Notes: a model not told the origin generated them from the sequence alone. DNA of 64,000 nucleotides from Pseudonocardia endophytica (GCF_004339565.1 NZ_SMFZ01000001.1:1240001-1304000), one strand, 5' to 3'. Shown: positions 25,490 through 35,646, counted from the first letter of the stretch. Numbers and translations are program-made.

Positions 25490-26683
25490 ATGGCCGACTA
25501 CCCGTTCACCGGTGGCTCGCCGATGGACCCACCACCGCGGCTGGCCGAGCTCAGGGCGTCCGAACCGGTCAGCAGGGTGATGCTCGCGAGCGGGCCGGCC
25601 TGGCTGCTCACCCGGCACGCGGACATCCGGGAGGCGATCGCCGAACCGGCGCTGGCCGGGTTCGTGCCGGGCATCGTCGAGGGCTCCGACGACGAGCGGG
25701 AGCAGGCCGCACAGGCGGGCTTCCTGATGATGATGGACGGGCCGGCACACCAGCGTCTGCGACGACCGCTGGCCGGCGCGATGAGCGCGCGCCGGATCGC
25801 GGACCTGCGGCCGAGGATCGAGAGCAGGGCCCGCGAGCTCGTCGACGGCCTGGCCGTGGCGGGTGGCGGGGAGGTCGTCCGGGCTCTCGCCGCCCCGCTC
25901 GCCATCGACGCGATCGGCGCGCTGATCGGCGTGGACGTCACCGCGCGCCCGGACTTCGCGCAGTGGTCCGACGACTCGGCCGCGATGTTCGGCGGGAGCG
26001 ACCCACAGGCGATGGCCGAGAGCGGCGCAACACTGTTCGCGTTCATCGGAGAGCTGGTGGTCGGCGAGCGGGACTCGGACGGCCTGGTCGGCGACCTGTT
26101 CCGGCTCGTTCCCGACGACGGCCTCGCGCTCACCGACGCGGAGGTGACCGGTCTGGTCGGTCAGCTGCTGATGGCCGGCTACCTGCCGACGGCGATGGTC
26201 ACCGGCCTCGGCGTGCACCGCGTGCTGCGCGACCCGGAACTCGTCGCGTCACTGCGCGCGGACCCGGACTCGCTGCCCGGTCTGGTGGACGAGCTGCTGC
26301 GTCTCGATCCGGGCGCAGCGGGCACGGTGGACCGGCTCGTGCGGGCGCGGGGCGAGGTCGAGCTGGGCGGACACACGTTCGCCGACGGCGACGTGCTGGT
26401 CCTGCCTCTCGGCGCCGCGAACCGCGACCCGGACGTGTTCGCCGACCCGGACCGGATCGACCCGTCGCGCCGGCCGAACCCGCACGTGTCGTTCTTCCCC
26501 GGCCCGCATCACTGCGTCGGCGCGGCGCTGGCGCGGACGGTGCTCGGCGCGATGCTCGGCGCGCTCGTCGAACACCCGGCGGTGGCGCTCGGCGGGGAGC
26601 CGACGTGGATCACCGGCCTGCTGGGCGAGACGCAGATGGCCGCGCTGCCGATCCACGTCGGCGCGCCGGCAGCGGCGCGCTGA
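25490..26683 (+). CDS. Cytochrome P450 with atypical I helix
   Basis: 397 residues, a soluble bacterial class I P450 that would need ferredoxin partners not present nearby. The heme loop is FFPGPHHCVGAALAR with the thiolate Cys342; the K-helix ExxR is present in DELLRLDP. Odd: the I helix near residues 226-236 reads LLMAGYLPTAMVTG, where P450s normally have AGxDT/AGxET, so the acid-alcohol pair used for proton delivery and O2 activation is missing. Such proteins can use peroxide, use substrate groups instead, or catalyse non-hydroxylating reactions. ATG 25490 follows a GAGGAGGA site. It is probably controlled by the divergent TetR. Confidence 0.88.
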   Translation: MADYPFTGGSPMDPPPRLAELRASEPVSRVMLASGPAWLLTRHADIREAIAEPALAGFVPGIVEGSDDEREQAAQAGFLMMMDGPAHQRLRRPLAGAMSARRIADLRPRIESRARELVDGLAVAGGGEVVRALAAPLAIDAIGALIGVDVTARPDFAQWSDDSAAMFGGSDPQAMAESGATLFAFIGELVVGERDSDGLVGDLFRLVPDDGLALTDAEVTGLVGQLLMAGYLPTAMVTGLGVHRVLRDPELVASLRADPDSLPGLVDELLRLDPGAAGTVDRLVRARGEVELGGHTFADGDVLVLPLGAANRDPDVFADPDRIDPSRRPNPHVSFFPGPHHCVGAALARTVLGAMLGALVEHPAVALGGEPTWITGLLGETQMAALPIHVGAPAAAR

Positions 26684-26693
26684 GCTCTCCCAC

Positions 26694-26750
26694 CCCGAAC
26701 GAACGGCACCTTCGAGCAATCACGTTGCCCGAAGGTGCCGTTCGTTCGGG
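26694..26750. repeat. 26-bp hairpin element with GAACGAA ends (family A, copy 2)
   Basis: The left arm 26694-26719 begins CCCGAACGAACGGCACC and the right arm 26725-26750 ends GGTGCCGTTCGTTCGGG. One position is mismatched and the loop is five bases. It separates the convergent P450 and rnj genes. Compared with copy 1 (13614) the outer CGAACGAA and inner GCAA parts are the same, but the middle block GAAGGTGCCGTTC is present as its reverse complement. Confidence 0.88.
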
Positions 26751-26788
26751 AAGGCGGGGGCGGGAGGGAGGGGAAGGGAGAGAGCGGG

Positions 26789-28546
26789 TCAGACCGCGAT
26801 GACCGTCGGGACGATCATCGGGCGGCGGCGGTAGTGGTCCGCCACCCAGCGGCCGACCACACGTCGCACACCCTGGGCGATGCGGTGCGTGTCGGTCACA
26901 CCCTCGTTCTCCAGCCTGGAGAGCTCGTCCTCGACGAGCGGCTGGACCGCGTCGAGCGCCTTCGGGTCGTCGGAGAACCCGCGGCCGGCCAGCGTCGGGC
27001 GCGAGACGGCACGTCCGGTCCTGGTGTCCACCGCGACCGTGATCGCGATGAAGCCGCCCTCGCCGAGCGTGAGCCGGTCACCGAGCGTCGTCTCGCCGAT
27101 GTCGCCGACGGCCAGGCCGTCCACGTACACCCGGCCGACCTCGACCCGGCCGGTGATCGCCGCGCGCCCGTCGACGAGATCCACGACGACGCCGTCCTCG
27201 GCGATCACCACCGACTCCTCCGGCACGCCGGTCGCGGTGGCCAGCGCGGCGTTCGCCCGCAGGTGGCGCCACTCGCCGTGCACCGGCATGACGTTCGACG
27301 GGCGCACCGCGTTGTAGAGGAACAGCAGCTCGCCGGCCGGAGCGTGCCCGGAGACGTGCACCTTCGCGTTGCCCTGGTGGACGACCGTCGCGCCGAGCCG
27401 GGTCAGGCCGTTGATCACGGCGAACACGGACGTCTCGTTGCCCGGGATCAGCGAGCTGGCCAGGATGATCGTGTCGTCCGGGTGGATCGTGATGCTGCGG
27501 TGCTCGCCGCGGGCCATCCGGGACAGGGCCGCCAGCGGCTCGCCCTGGGAGCCGGTGGAGACCAGAACCAGCTTCTCGTCCGGCAGCCGCATCGCCTCGT
27601 CGATGTCGACGAGCAGGCCGTCCGGGATCCGCAGCAGGGAGTGCTCGTCCGCCAGACCCATGTTGCGGACCATCGAGCGGCCGGTCAGGCAGACCTTGCG
27701 GCCGTGCTCCACAGCGGCGTCGAGCACCTGCTGGACGCGGTGCACGTGGCTGGCGAAGCAGGCCACGATGATCCGCGAGCGGGACTTGCCGAACATGTTC
27801 GAGATCACCGGCCCGATCTCGCGCTCCGGCGTGACGAAGCCAGGGACCTCGGCGTTCGTGGAGTCGACGAGGAACAGGTCCACGCCCTCCTCGCCGAGGC
27901 GCGAGAACCCGCCCAGGTCGGTCAACCGGCCGTCGAGCGGGAGCTGGTCGAGCTTGATGTCGCCGGTGTGCAGGACGACGCCCGCCGGGGTGCGGATCGC
28001 GACGGCGAGCGCATCCGGGATCGAGTGGTTGACCGCGAAGTACTCGCAGTCCCACGTGCCGTGACGCTCGCGGTCACCGGCGGCGACCTCCTGCAGGCGC
28101 GGGGTCAGCCGGTGCTCCTTGCACTTCGCGGCCACCAGGGCGAGCGTGAAGCGGCTGCCGACGACCGGGATCTCCGGGCGCATCCGCAGCAGCCACGGCA
28201 CGGCGCCGATGTGGTCCTCGTGACCGTGCGTGAGCACGATCGCGTCGATGTCGTCGAGCCGCTCCTCGATCGCCCGGAAGTCGGGGAGGATCAGGTCGAC
28301 GCCGGGCGAGTCCTCGGCCGGGAACAGCACCCCGCAGTCGACGACGAGCAGGCGCCCGTCGAACTCGAAGACGGTCATGTTGCGGCCGACCTCGCCGATG
28401 CCGCCGAGCGCGAACACCCGCAGACCGCCCTTGGCCAGGGCGGGCGGCGGGCCGTCGGGGAGCTCGGCGCTGCTGGTGACCGGTTCCTGGTCGCGGCCCT
28501 TGTCGGGGCGGGAGCGTCGGTCGGAACGCTGGGAACTACGACTCAC
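26789..28546 (-). CDS. rnj: Ribonuclease J
   Basis: 585 residues. Beta-CASP metallo-beta-lactamase nuclease with endo- and 5'-3' exonuclease activity in mRNA decay and rRNA maturation. It has GGIGEVGRNMTVFEFDGRLLVVDCG and the metal motif HGHEDH at 107-112, HHGDIKLDQ-type residues (HTGDIKLD), the beta-CASP region, and a C-terminal domain (IVTRTVVE-like end). The first 35 residues are a disordered Arg/Pro-rich tail common in actinobacteria. The start is GTG 28546. dapA lies upstream on the same strand with a 79-base gap containing hairpins; dapA-rnj adjacency is the mycobacterial arrangement. Confidence 0.93.
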   Translation of the reverse strand: MSRSSQRSDRRSRPDKGRDQEPVTSSAELPDGPPPALAKGGLRVFALGGIGEVGRNMTVFEFDGRLLVVDCGVLFPAEDSPGVDLILPDFRAIEERLDDIDAIVLTHGHEDHIGAVPWLLRMRPEIPVVGSRFTLALVAAKCKEHRLTPRLQEVAAGDRERHGTWDCEYFAVNHSIPDALAVAIRTPAGVVLHTGDIKLDQLPLDGRLTDLGGFSRLGEEGVDLFLVDSTNAEVPGFVTPEREIGPVISNMFGKSRSRIIVACFASHVHRVQQVLDAAVEHGRKVCLTGRSMVRNMGLADEHSLLRIPDGLLVDIDEAMRLPDEKLVLVSTGSQGEPLAALSRMARGEHRSITIHPDDTIILASSLIPGNETSVFAVINGLTRLGATVVHQGNAKVHVSGHAPAGELLFLYNAVRPSNVMPVHGEWRHLRANAALATATGVPEESVVIAEDGVVVDLVDGRAAITGRVEVGRVYVDGLAVGDIGETTLGDRLTLGEGGFIAITVAVDTRTGRAVSRPTLAGRGFSDDPKALDAVQPLVEDELSRLENEGVTDTHRIAQGVRRVVGRWVADHYRRRPMIVPTVIAV

Positions 28547-28577
28547 TGGGTTCGTTGCCTCTTGTCTGTCGAATGGT

Positions 28578-28625
28578 CACGGGCGTGCGCCCGTGCGGAA
28601 CATGTCTTCGGTGAGCCCGGCGGGC

Positions 28626-28628
<3 letters not shown>
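28578..28628. terminator. Two hairpins between dapA and rnj
   Basis: TGAGCCCG-G-CGGGCTCA (28612-28628) includes the dapA stop codon, and CACGGGC-GTGC-GCCCGTG (28578-28595) follows before rnj. Both stems are perfect. Neither has a U tract. They could attenuate read-through from dapA into rnj or protect a processed 3' end. Confidence 0.5.
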
Positions 28629-29693
<1,065 letters not shown>

Positions 29694-29723
29694 TCACGCT
29701 GCGCCACCCGGTCGGGCGGGAGG

Positions 29724-30350
29724 TCAGAGCCCCTTGGGCGCGGCCCGGTAGCTCTCGACGTCGGCAGGCAGCCCGGTGATCTCGACGCGGGCGGCGTCCC
29801 GGCCGAACGCGTGCAACACGATCTCGCCGGGTTCACCGACGACCGTGACGAGACCCTGCCCGGTCGCGACGACCTGCTGGGCGCCCTCCGGTCGTTGCAG
29901 CACGAGGCCCACGGGGCTGCGCCGGAACAGGATCCGCGCCATCGACCCGAGCATCCCCCACAGCTGGGCGTCGCGCTCCAGGTCCGACGACCGCGGCTCC
30001 CATCCGGCCTCGCCGCGCCGCAGGTCCTCGTGGTGGACGAAGAACTCGGCACCGTTGGCGACCTCGTCGACCTTGCCGATGCGGAACGGCGACCAGGGCG
30101 GAGGGCCCTTGCGCAGCTCGTCGATCATGTTCGGCCATGCGGTCGTCGCGTACCCGGCCATCGCGTTGTCGGTGATCGACGAGAGCGCGGAGACGACGAT
30201 GCCCGGCGAGGCCCACGGCTGGCGCTCGCGCACGAGCAGGTGCGCCAGCAGGTCCCGACTGGTCCAGCCCTCACAGAGGGTGGGCCGGTCGGGACCGGCC
30301 CGCTCGAACTCGTCACAGATGGCGGCACGTTCGTCCACGGCGAGGCTCAC
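29724..30350 (-). CDS. DinB/MDMPI-fold protein (TIGR03085-like)
   Basis: 208 residues from GTG 30350. The first helix contains VDERAAICDEFERAGPDRPTLCEGWTSRDLLAHLLVRERQP, which carries the histidine of the family metal site; FVHHEDLRRGEAGWEPR in the middle supplies further histidines. This matches the TIGR03085 / maleylpyruvate isomerase-like group in actinobacteria, often suspected to use mycothiol. The substrate is unknown. A longer frame upstream overlaps the MHS gene's control region and is not coding. It belongs to the same fold group as the partial gene at the left edge. Confidence 0.82.
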   Translation of the reverse strand: MSLAVDERAAICDEFERAGPDRPTLCEGWTSRDLLAHLLVRERQPWASPGIVVSALSSITDNAMAGYATTAWPNMIDELRKGPPPWSPFRIGKVDEVANGAEFFVHHEDLRRGEAGWEPRSSDLERDAQLWGMLGSMARILFRRSPVGLVLQRPEGAQQVVATGQGLVTVVGEPGEIVLHAFGRDAARVEITGLPADVESYRAAPKGL

Positions 30351-30419
30351 GGCGCCCAACGTAGTGGCGGCGCCCGGAGCGCGCTCACGCTCGACAGAAA
30401 AGTCATGCTGCGTGGCCGT

Positions 30420-30439
30420 TCTGTAGTGCGTGATACAGA
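30420..30439. promoter_or_regulatory. Dyad in front of the MHS transporter gene
   Basis: TCTGTA-GTGCGTGA-TACAGA is a perfect 6+8+6 inverted repeat, 81 bases before the transporter start and 70 bases before the divergent TIGR03085-like gene. The spacing resembles GntR/FadR-type operators, but no such regulator is adjacent. It may overlap a promoter. Confidence 0.3.
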
Positions 30440-30520
30440 TCGCACCCACCCTCGTCCCGATACTCCCCCGAGCCCGGCGAAACGGACGTCGAGGCACGAC
30501 CACCACATCGGGGAGGATCC

Positions 30521-31846
30521 GTGACACACGCCGCCGCCGGGTCACCGGCGCAGCCGAGGTCGATGCGACGCATCGCGATGGCCAGCATGACCGGCACCGT
30601 GATCGAGTTCTACGACTTCTTCATCTACGGCACCGCCGCCGCGCTCGTGTTCAACAAGGTTTTCTTCCCGGAGCTCGGTGCGGCGGCCGGCACGGCGCTG
30701 GCACTGGCCACGTTCGGCGTCGCGTTCGTCGCCCGGCCGTTCGGGTCGATCCTGTTCGGACACTTCGGCGACCGCCTCGGCCGCAAGGGCACGCTGGTCA
30801 CGACGCTGATGCTGATGGGCTTCTCGACGCTGGCGATCGGCCTGATGCCGACGACCGCGACCATCGGCGTGGCGGCCCCGATCATCCTGGTGGTCCTGCG
30901 GATCCTGCAGGGCCTCGCCGTCGGTGGTGAGTGGGCCGGCGCGACGCTGCTGACCGCGGAGAACTCGCCCGCCACGGCGCGCGGCAAGTACGCGCTCTAC
31001 CCGCAGCTCGGCCCGTCCGTGGCGTTCGCGCTGGCCAGCGCCACGTTCCTGGTCACAGCGCTGACCATGAGCACCGAGGCGTTCGCGGCGTGGGGCTGGC
31101 GGGTGCCGTTCATCGCGTCGATCCTGCTGGTCGGCGTCGGCCTGTTCGTCCGGCTGAAGCTGGAGGAGACGGCCGCGTTCCAGGACAAGAAGGTCACGAC
31201 CGGGTCGACGAGGCTGCCGATCGCGGAGGTGTTCACCGCCCGTCCACTGGCCGTGTTCCTCGGCGCCGGCTCGACGACGGCCGTGTTCGCGTTCTTCTAC
31301 ATCGGCGTCACCTACCTGACCACGTACGGCACGGCGCAGCTCGGCCTGGAGCGCACGACCGTGCTCGCGCTCGGCATCGTCGGCGGTCTCGTGTTCGCGG
31401 CGACGACGATCGCGTCGGCGATCCTGTCCGACCGGCTCGGCCGCCGTCGTCTGGTGGTGTGGGGCAACGTCGCGTCCGTCGTCGCGGGCGTGATCGCGTT
31501 CCCGATCATCGACATCGGGACGGCATGGTCGTTCGGTCTCGGGCTGTCGATCGTGCTCGGCGTCGTCGGCATCGCGTACGGGCCGATCGGTGCGCAGCTG
31601 CCCGAGCTGTTCCCGACCCGCTTCCGCTACACCGGAGCCGGTATCTCCTACAACCTCGCCGGCGTGCTCGGTGGCGGCGTGGTGCCGCTCATCTCGGCGG
31701 CGCTGGTGCCGGTCTACGGCAGCCTGGCGATCGGTCTGCTGCTGGCGGCCGTGTCCCTGCTGAGCCTCGCGTGCACGCTCGCGATGCCCCGCACGGACGC
31801 CGGATCGCTCGACGAGCAGGACCAGCTGGCGGCCGCCACGGTCTGA
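30521..31846 (+). CDS. MFS transporter, metabolite:H+ symporter (MHS) family
   Basis: 441 residues with twelve predicted membrane helices. Signatures of the MHS subfamily: MRRIAMASMTGTVIEFYDFFIYGTAAAL at the N terminus, HFGDRLGRKGTL in loop 2-3 and the long LQGLAVGGEWAGA segment. MHS transporters import organic acids, amino acids or osmolytes with protons. The substrate cannot be read from sequence. GTG 30521 is preceded by GGGGAGGATCC. A strong hairpin ends the gene. Confidence 0.88.
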   Translation: MTHAAAGSPAQPRSMRRIAMASMTGTVIEFYDFFIYGTAAALVFNKVFFPELGAAAGTALALATFGVAFVARPFGSILFGHFGDRLGRKGTLVTTLMLMGFSTLAIGLMPTTATIGVAAPIILVVLRILQGLAVGGEWAGATLLTAENSPATARGKYALYPQLGPSVAFALASATFLVTALTMSTEAFAAWGWRVPFIASILLVGVGLFVRLKLEETAAFQDKKVTTGSTRLPIAEVFTARPLAVFLGAGSTTAVFAFFYIGVTYLTTYGTAQLGLERTTVLALGIVGGLVFAATTIASAILSDRLGRRRLVVWGNVASVVAGVIAFPIIDIGTAWSFGLGLSIVLGVVGIAYGPIGAQLPELFPTRFRYTGAGISYNLAGVLGGGVVPLISAALVPVYGSLAIGLLLAAVSLLSLACTLAMPRTDAGSLDEQDQLAAATV

Positions 31847-31876
31847 TCACGCTGGCGCACACGGGCGTGCACCACC

Positions 31877-31914
31877 ACGGGGCGTGTCCGGATCGGGTTC
31901 CGGACACGCCCCGT
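31877..31914. terminator. Strong 16-bp hairpin after the MHS gene
   Basis: ACGGGGCGTGTCCGGA (31877-31892) pairs perfectly with TCCGGACACGCCCCGT (31899-31914) around a 6-nt loop, 30 bases after the transporter stop and 20 bases before the Crp-type gene. It is followed by ACTCGTCTACC, not a U run. It is the clearest terminator-like stem in the window. Confidence 0.75.
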
Positions 31915-31934
31915 ACTCGTCTACCGTCGGCCGG

Positions 31935-32633
31935 ATGGGTGAGCCGCACAGGGACGAGCAGCCGGTCTCGCCGTTCCTGCTGGCCGGGCCGAACCCCATG
32001 AGCGACCGCTTCGTCGCGCTCGGCACCGCCCGCCGTTACCGGACCGGGGAGCACGTCTACCGCCAGGGCGAGGAGTCGTCGCGGTTCCACGTCGTCGTGT
32101 CCGGGCGGGTGCGGATCTCCCTGCACCGGCCGGACGGCACCGAGCGCGTGCTCGCCTACGCCGAGCCGGGCTCCACCGTCGGAGAGGCGGCGTGCTTCGA
32201 CGGCAGGCCGCGCCATCTCGGCTCGGTGACCACGCAGCCGTCGGAGATCGTGTCGGTGACCCGGGACGCGCTGCTGGAGGCCTCCCGCGCCGACCCGGAG
32301 CTGCTGCTCGAGATCACCCGCCGGATCGCCTACAAGCAGCGCGTGCTCCAGCTGCACGTGATGATCGACGGCCTGCCCGCCAGCGAGCGGGTCACGCTGC
32401 TGCTCGGGCACCTGGTCGAGGCGTACGGCGAGGTCACCCTGGACACGTCGGCGCGGCTGTCCATCCGGCCCGCCGTCGACGAGCTGGCCCTCATGGTCGG
32501 ACTGACCCGGGTCACGATGAGCCGCGAGCTCTCCCGGCTGGTCGCCGAGGGCGTGCTGATCAAGGAGGGCCGGGCGATCGTCGTGCGCGATCTCCCCGCT
32601 CTTCGACGACGGGTGCACGCCGTCGCCGTCTGA
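31935..32633 (+). CDS. Crp/Fnr family transcriptional regulator
   Basis: 232 residues from ATG 31935. A cNMP-binding-like beta roll (residues 25-125, YRTGEHVYRQGEESSRFHVVVSGRVRISL) leads through a long helix to a winged HTH (VDELALMVGLTRVTMSRELSRLVAEG). The phosphate-binding cassette region reads GEAACFDGRPRHLGSVTTQ, where the classical RxAT is replaced, so it may not bind cAMP. No cysteine cluster for an Fe-S centre is seen. It is convergent with mmsA, with only three bases between stops. Confidence 0.85.
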   Translation: MGEPHRDEQPVSPFLLAGPNPMSDRFVALGTARRYRTGEHVYRQGEESSRFHVVVSGRVRISLHRPDGTERVLAYAEPGSTVGEAACFDGRPRHLGSVTTQPSEIVSVTRDALLEASRADPELLLEITRRIAYKQRVLQLHVMIDGLPASERVTLLLGHLVEAYGEVTLDTSARLSIRPAVDELALMVGLTRVTMSRELSRLVAEGVLIKEGRAIVVRDLPALRRRVHAVAV

Positions 32634-32636
32634 GCG

Positions 32637-34175
32637 TCAGGTGTTCCGCGGGAACCCCAGGTTCAGGCCGGCGTGGCTCGGGTCCGGCCAGCGCGTGGTG
32701 ACGACCTTCCCGCGGGTGAAGAAGTGCACGCCCTCGACGCCGTGCGCGTGCGTGTCCCCGAACAGCGAGTTCTTCCAGCCGCCGAAGCTGTAGTACGCCA
32801 TCGGGACCGGTACCGGCACGTTCACGCCGATCATCCCGACCTCGACCTCGTTCTGGAACCGGCGGGCGGCGCCGCCGTCGTGGGTGAAGATCGCGGTGCC
32901 GTTTCCGTACGGGTTCGCGTTGACCAGGTCGACGGCCTGTTCGTAGGTGTCCACGCGCAGCACGGACAGGACCGGGCCGAAGATCTCGTCGGTGTAGACG
33001 GACATGTCGGTGGTCACGTGGTCGAGCAGCGTCGGGCCGACGAAGAAGCCGTCCCCGTCGGCGTCGAACTCGCCGGTGCGACCGTCGACGACGACCGTGG
33101 CGCCCTCGGTCTCGCCGGCACCGACGTAGCCGGTCACCCGCTCCTGCGCTGCCCGCGTGACGAGCGGGCCCATGTCGGTGCCGCGGCGGCCGTCGCCGGT
33201 GCGCAGCCCGCGTGCCCGCTCGGCGATGCGGCCCACCAGGTCGTCGGCGCAGCTCCCGACGGCGACCACCGCGGAGATCGCCATGCACCGCTCCCCCGCC
33301 GACCCGAACCCGGCGTTGACGGCCTGGTCGGCGGCCAGGTCGAGGTCCGCGTCGGGCAGCACGACCATGTGGTTCTTGGCGCCGCCGAGGGCCTGGACGC
33401 GCTTGCCGTGCGCGGTGGCCGTCTCGTAGACGTAGCGGGCGATCGGCGTCGACCCGACGAAGCTCACCGACCTGACGTCCGGATGGGTCAGCAGGCCGTC
33501 GACGGCCGTCTTGTCCCCGTGCACGACCGAGAACACGCCGTCCGGCAGCCCGGCCTCGCGCCACAGCTCGGCCATCCAGAGCGCGGCGCTCGGCACCTTC
33601 TCCGACGGCTTGAGCACGACCGTGTTCCCGGCCGCGATCGCGATCGGGAAGAACCACATCGGCACCATGGCCGGGAAGTTGAACGGGCTGATGATCCCGA
33701 CGACGCCGAGCGGCTGGCGTACCGAGTGGACGTCCACACCGGACGACGCGTTCTCGGTGGCGGAGCCCTTCAGCAGGTGCGGCATGCCGCAGGCGAACTC
33801 CACGACCTCCTGGCCGCGCGCGACCTCGCCCGCCGCGTCGGATGCGACCTTGCCGTGCTCCGCGGTGATGATCTCCGCCAGCTCGCTTGCGCGGGCGTTG
33901 AGCAGCTCGCGGAACCGGAACAGGATCTGCGTGCGCCGGGCCAGCGACGTGTCCCGCCACTCCGGGAACGCCGCCTTGGCAGCGGCGACGGCGGCGCCCA
34001 CCTCGTCGGCGGAGGCGAACGGGACGCGGGCGGTCACCGCGCCGGTCGCCGGGTCCGTGACGTCACCGAACGCGCCGCTGACGCCGGGCCGCGCCGCCCC
34101 GCCGATCCAGTGCGTCAGTTCGGGGGCTCCGCCGTCGCCCGCCTCGCGGGTGGTGCTCTCCAGCGTGCTGGTCAT
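32637..34175 (-). CDS. mmsA: Methylmalonate-semialdehyde dehydrogenase (CoA-acylating)
   Basis: 512 residues from ATG 34175, with GAGAGGGGA upstream. An aldehyde dehydrogenase that converts methylmalonate semialdehyde to propionyl-CoA + CO2 (or malonate semialdehyde to acetyl-CoA) in valine and inositol breakdown. The catalytic cysteine is Cys297 in GSAGERCMAIS, a sequence diagnostic for MmsA. ISPFNFPAMVPMWFFPIAIA and MIGVNVPVPVPMAYYSFGGWKNSLFGD also match the CoA-dependent group, and the general-base Glu of other ALDHs is absent here, as expected. Confidence 0.93.
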   Translation of the reverse strand: MTSTLESTTREAGDGGAPELTHWIGGAARPGVSGAFGDVTDPATGAVTARVPFASADEVGAAVAAAKAAFPEWRDTSLARRTQILFRFRELLNARASELAEIITAEHGKVASDAAGEVARGQEVVEFACGMPHLLKGSATENASSGVDVHSVRQPLGVVGIISPFNFPAMVPMWFFPIAIAAGNTVVLKPSEKVPSAALWMAELWREAGLPDGVFSVVHGDKTAVDGLLTHPDVRSVSFVGSTPIARYVYETATAHGKRVQALGGAKNHMVVLPDADLDLAADQAVNAGFGSAGERCMAISAVVAVGSCADDLVGRIAERARGLRTGDGRRGTDMGPLVTRAAQERVTGYVGAGETEGATVVVDGRTGEFDADGDGFFVGPTLLDHVTTDMSVYTDEIFGPVLSVLRVDTYEQAVDLVNANPYGNGTAIFTHDGGAARRFQNEVEVGMIGVNVPVPVPMAYYSFGGWKNSLFGDTHAHGVEGVHFFTRGKVVTTRWPDPSHAGLNLGFPRNT

Positions 34176-34259
34176 CGGCCGTCCCCTCTCGTCCGTCTCG
34201 TTCTGCCTCCACACTCGTCGGCGGGCGGCGCGACCGCACGCCGGAGTCGCCCGGCCCGC

Positions 34260-35012
34260 TCAGCCCTCGGTGACGAACGGGCTCGACGCGATCACCGAGC
34301 CGTCGTCGAGCGTCTGGACCTCGAAGTCGGCGAACACGTTCGGGACCTCACGCTGCAGCTGGCGCAGGCACTCCACGGCCAGGGCACGGATCTCGACGTC
34401 CGCGTGCTCGGACGCGCGCATCGCGATGAAGTGCCGCCACGCCCGGTAGTTGCCGGTGACGACGATCCGCGTCTCGATGGCGTTCGGCAGCACCGCGCGG
34501 GCCGCCTGGCGGGCCTGCTTGCGGCGCAACGTCGTGTTCGGCACGTCCGCGAACCGGCGCTCCAGCCCGGCGAGCAGCTCCTCGTAGGCCTTCACCGACG
34601 CGGCGGCGGCCTCGGTGAACAGCGCGTGCAGCTCCGGGTCCTCCGCGATGACATCCGGCTCGACCATCGCCGCGTCCTTCTCCGGGACGTAGCGCTGGGA
34701 CAGCTGGGAGTACGAGAAGTGGCGGTGCCGGATCAGCTCGTGGGTCAGCGACCGGGAGATCCCCGTGAGGTAGAAGCTGACCGTGCCGTGCTCCAGCACC
34801 GACAGGTGCCCGACCTCGAGGATGTGCTGCAGGTAGCCCGCGTTCGTGGCGGTCCTCGGGTTCGGCTTGGACCACGACTGGTAGCACGCCCGACCGGCGA
34901 ACTCGGCCAGCGCCTGTCCACCCTCGGCGTCGGTCTCCCACGGCACGTCGGCCGGCGGGAAGAACTCGGTCTTCCCGACGAGCTGCACGGTCAGAGGCAC
35001 GGTCTCCGGCAT
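34260..35012 (-). CDS. thyX: Flavin-dependent thymidylate synthase
   Basis: 250 residues from ATG 35012. ThyX makes dTMP from dUMP using methylene-tetrahydrofolate and reduced FAD. The ThyX motif is present as [14 protein letters not shown] (95-108). Other conserved parts are [34 protein letters not shown] and [22 protein letters not shown] with the catalytic and substrate-binding arginines. In mycobacteria thyX is directly upstream of dapA; here four genes separate them. Confidence 0.94.
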   Translation of the reverse strand: MPETVPLTVQLVGKTEFFPPADVPWETDAEGGQALAEFAGRACYQSWSKPNPRTATNAGYLQHILEVGHLSVLEHGTVSFYLTGISRSLTHELIRHRHFSYSQLSQRYVPEKDAAMVEPDVIAEDPELHALFTEAAAASVKAYEELLAGLERRFADVPNTTLRRKQARQAARAVLPNAIETRIVVTGNYRAWRHFIAMRASEHADVEIRALAVECLRQLQREVPNVFADFEVQTLDDGSVIASSPFVTEG

Positions 35013-35112
35013 GCTGGCGAGAGTAACGGGGACCCCCGACAGTCCCGGCCGCCGCCAGGGATGACGCCAGATCGACATTGCGCGACGGCACGAGTGACGC
35101 CACTATGGCGTC

Positions 35113-35646
35113 ATGGACCTCACTCCGTACGTCGCGCAGTTGCGCGACGACCTCGCCACCGCCGCCTCGGCGGGCGACGAGCAGACCCGCCGGACGGCGG
35201 CCCTGCTCGGGTCCGCCATCGAACCCGCGGCGCGCCTCGCGCTGATGAACGCCCTGTCCGACCTCGCCGCCGAGGTCACCGCCTCGCTCGGGGACCGCAC
35301 CGTCGACCTGCGGCTGGACGGCCGTGACGTGCAGGTGTCCGTCGGCGGCGCCCCGACGTCGGCGCAGGAGGAGCCGCGGCGCTCGACCGAGCAGACCCAG
35401 CAGACCGGGCCGTTCGGTCCGGACGCCGGTGACATCAGCCGCGTCACGCTCCGGATCGTCGAACAGATCAAGGGCCAGGCCGAGCAGGCCGCGCAGCAGC
35501 AGGGGGTCTCGTTGAACACCTGGGTCGCGCAGGCGGTGCAGGGTGCACTGTCCGGCGCCGCGCAGCAGCGTGGTCAGGGCAGGCCCGGCCGTCCCGGTCA
35601 GGGTCCCGACGACGATGGCCGCCTCCGCGGCTGGGTGCAGGGATGA
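35113..35646 (+). CDS. Ribbon-helix-helix (HicB-like) protein
   Basis: 177 residues. Residues 115-155 (ISRVTLRIVEQIKGQAEQAAQQQGVSLNTWVAQAVQGAL) match a ribbon-helix-helix fold of the HicB/Arc type; the N-terminal 80 residues (YVAQLRDDLATAA, LALMNALSDLAAEVTASL, VDLRLDGRDVQVSVGG) are a small helical-strand domain. No HicA-type toxin is adjacent. The downstream gene overlaps by four bases (ATGA) and is a DUF4097 protein, so the RHH protein may regulate or partner it. This pair recurs in actinobacteria. Confidence 0.75.
   Translation: MDLTPYVAQLRDDLATAASAGDEQTRRTAALLGSAIEPAARLALMNALSDLAAEVTASLGDRTVDLRLDGRDVQVSVGGAPTSAQEEPRRSTEQTQQTGPFGPDAGDISRVTLRIVEQIKGQAEQAAQQQGVSLNTWVAQAVQGALSGAAQQRGQGRPGRPGQGPDDDGRLRGWVQG

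Noticed and set aside
35113..35646. Toxin-antitoxin module
   Set aside because: Only an RHH-type protein is present; the neighbour is DUF4097 and not a HicA or other toxin.
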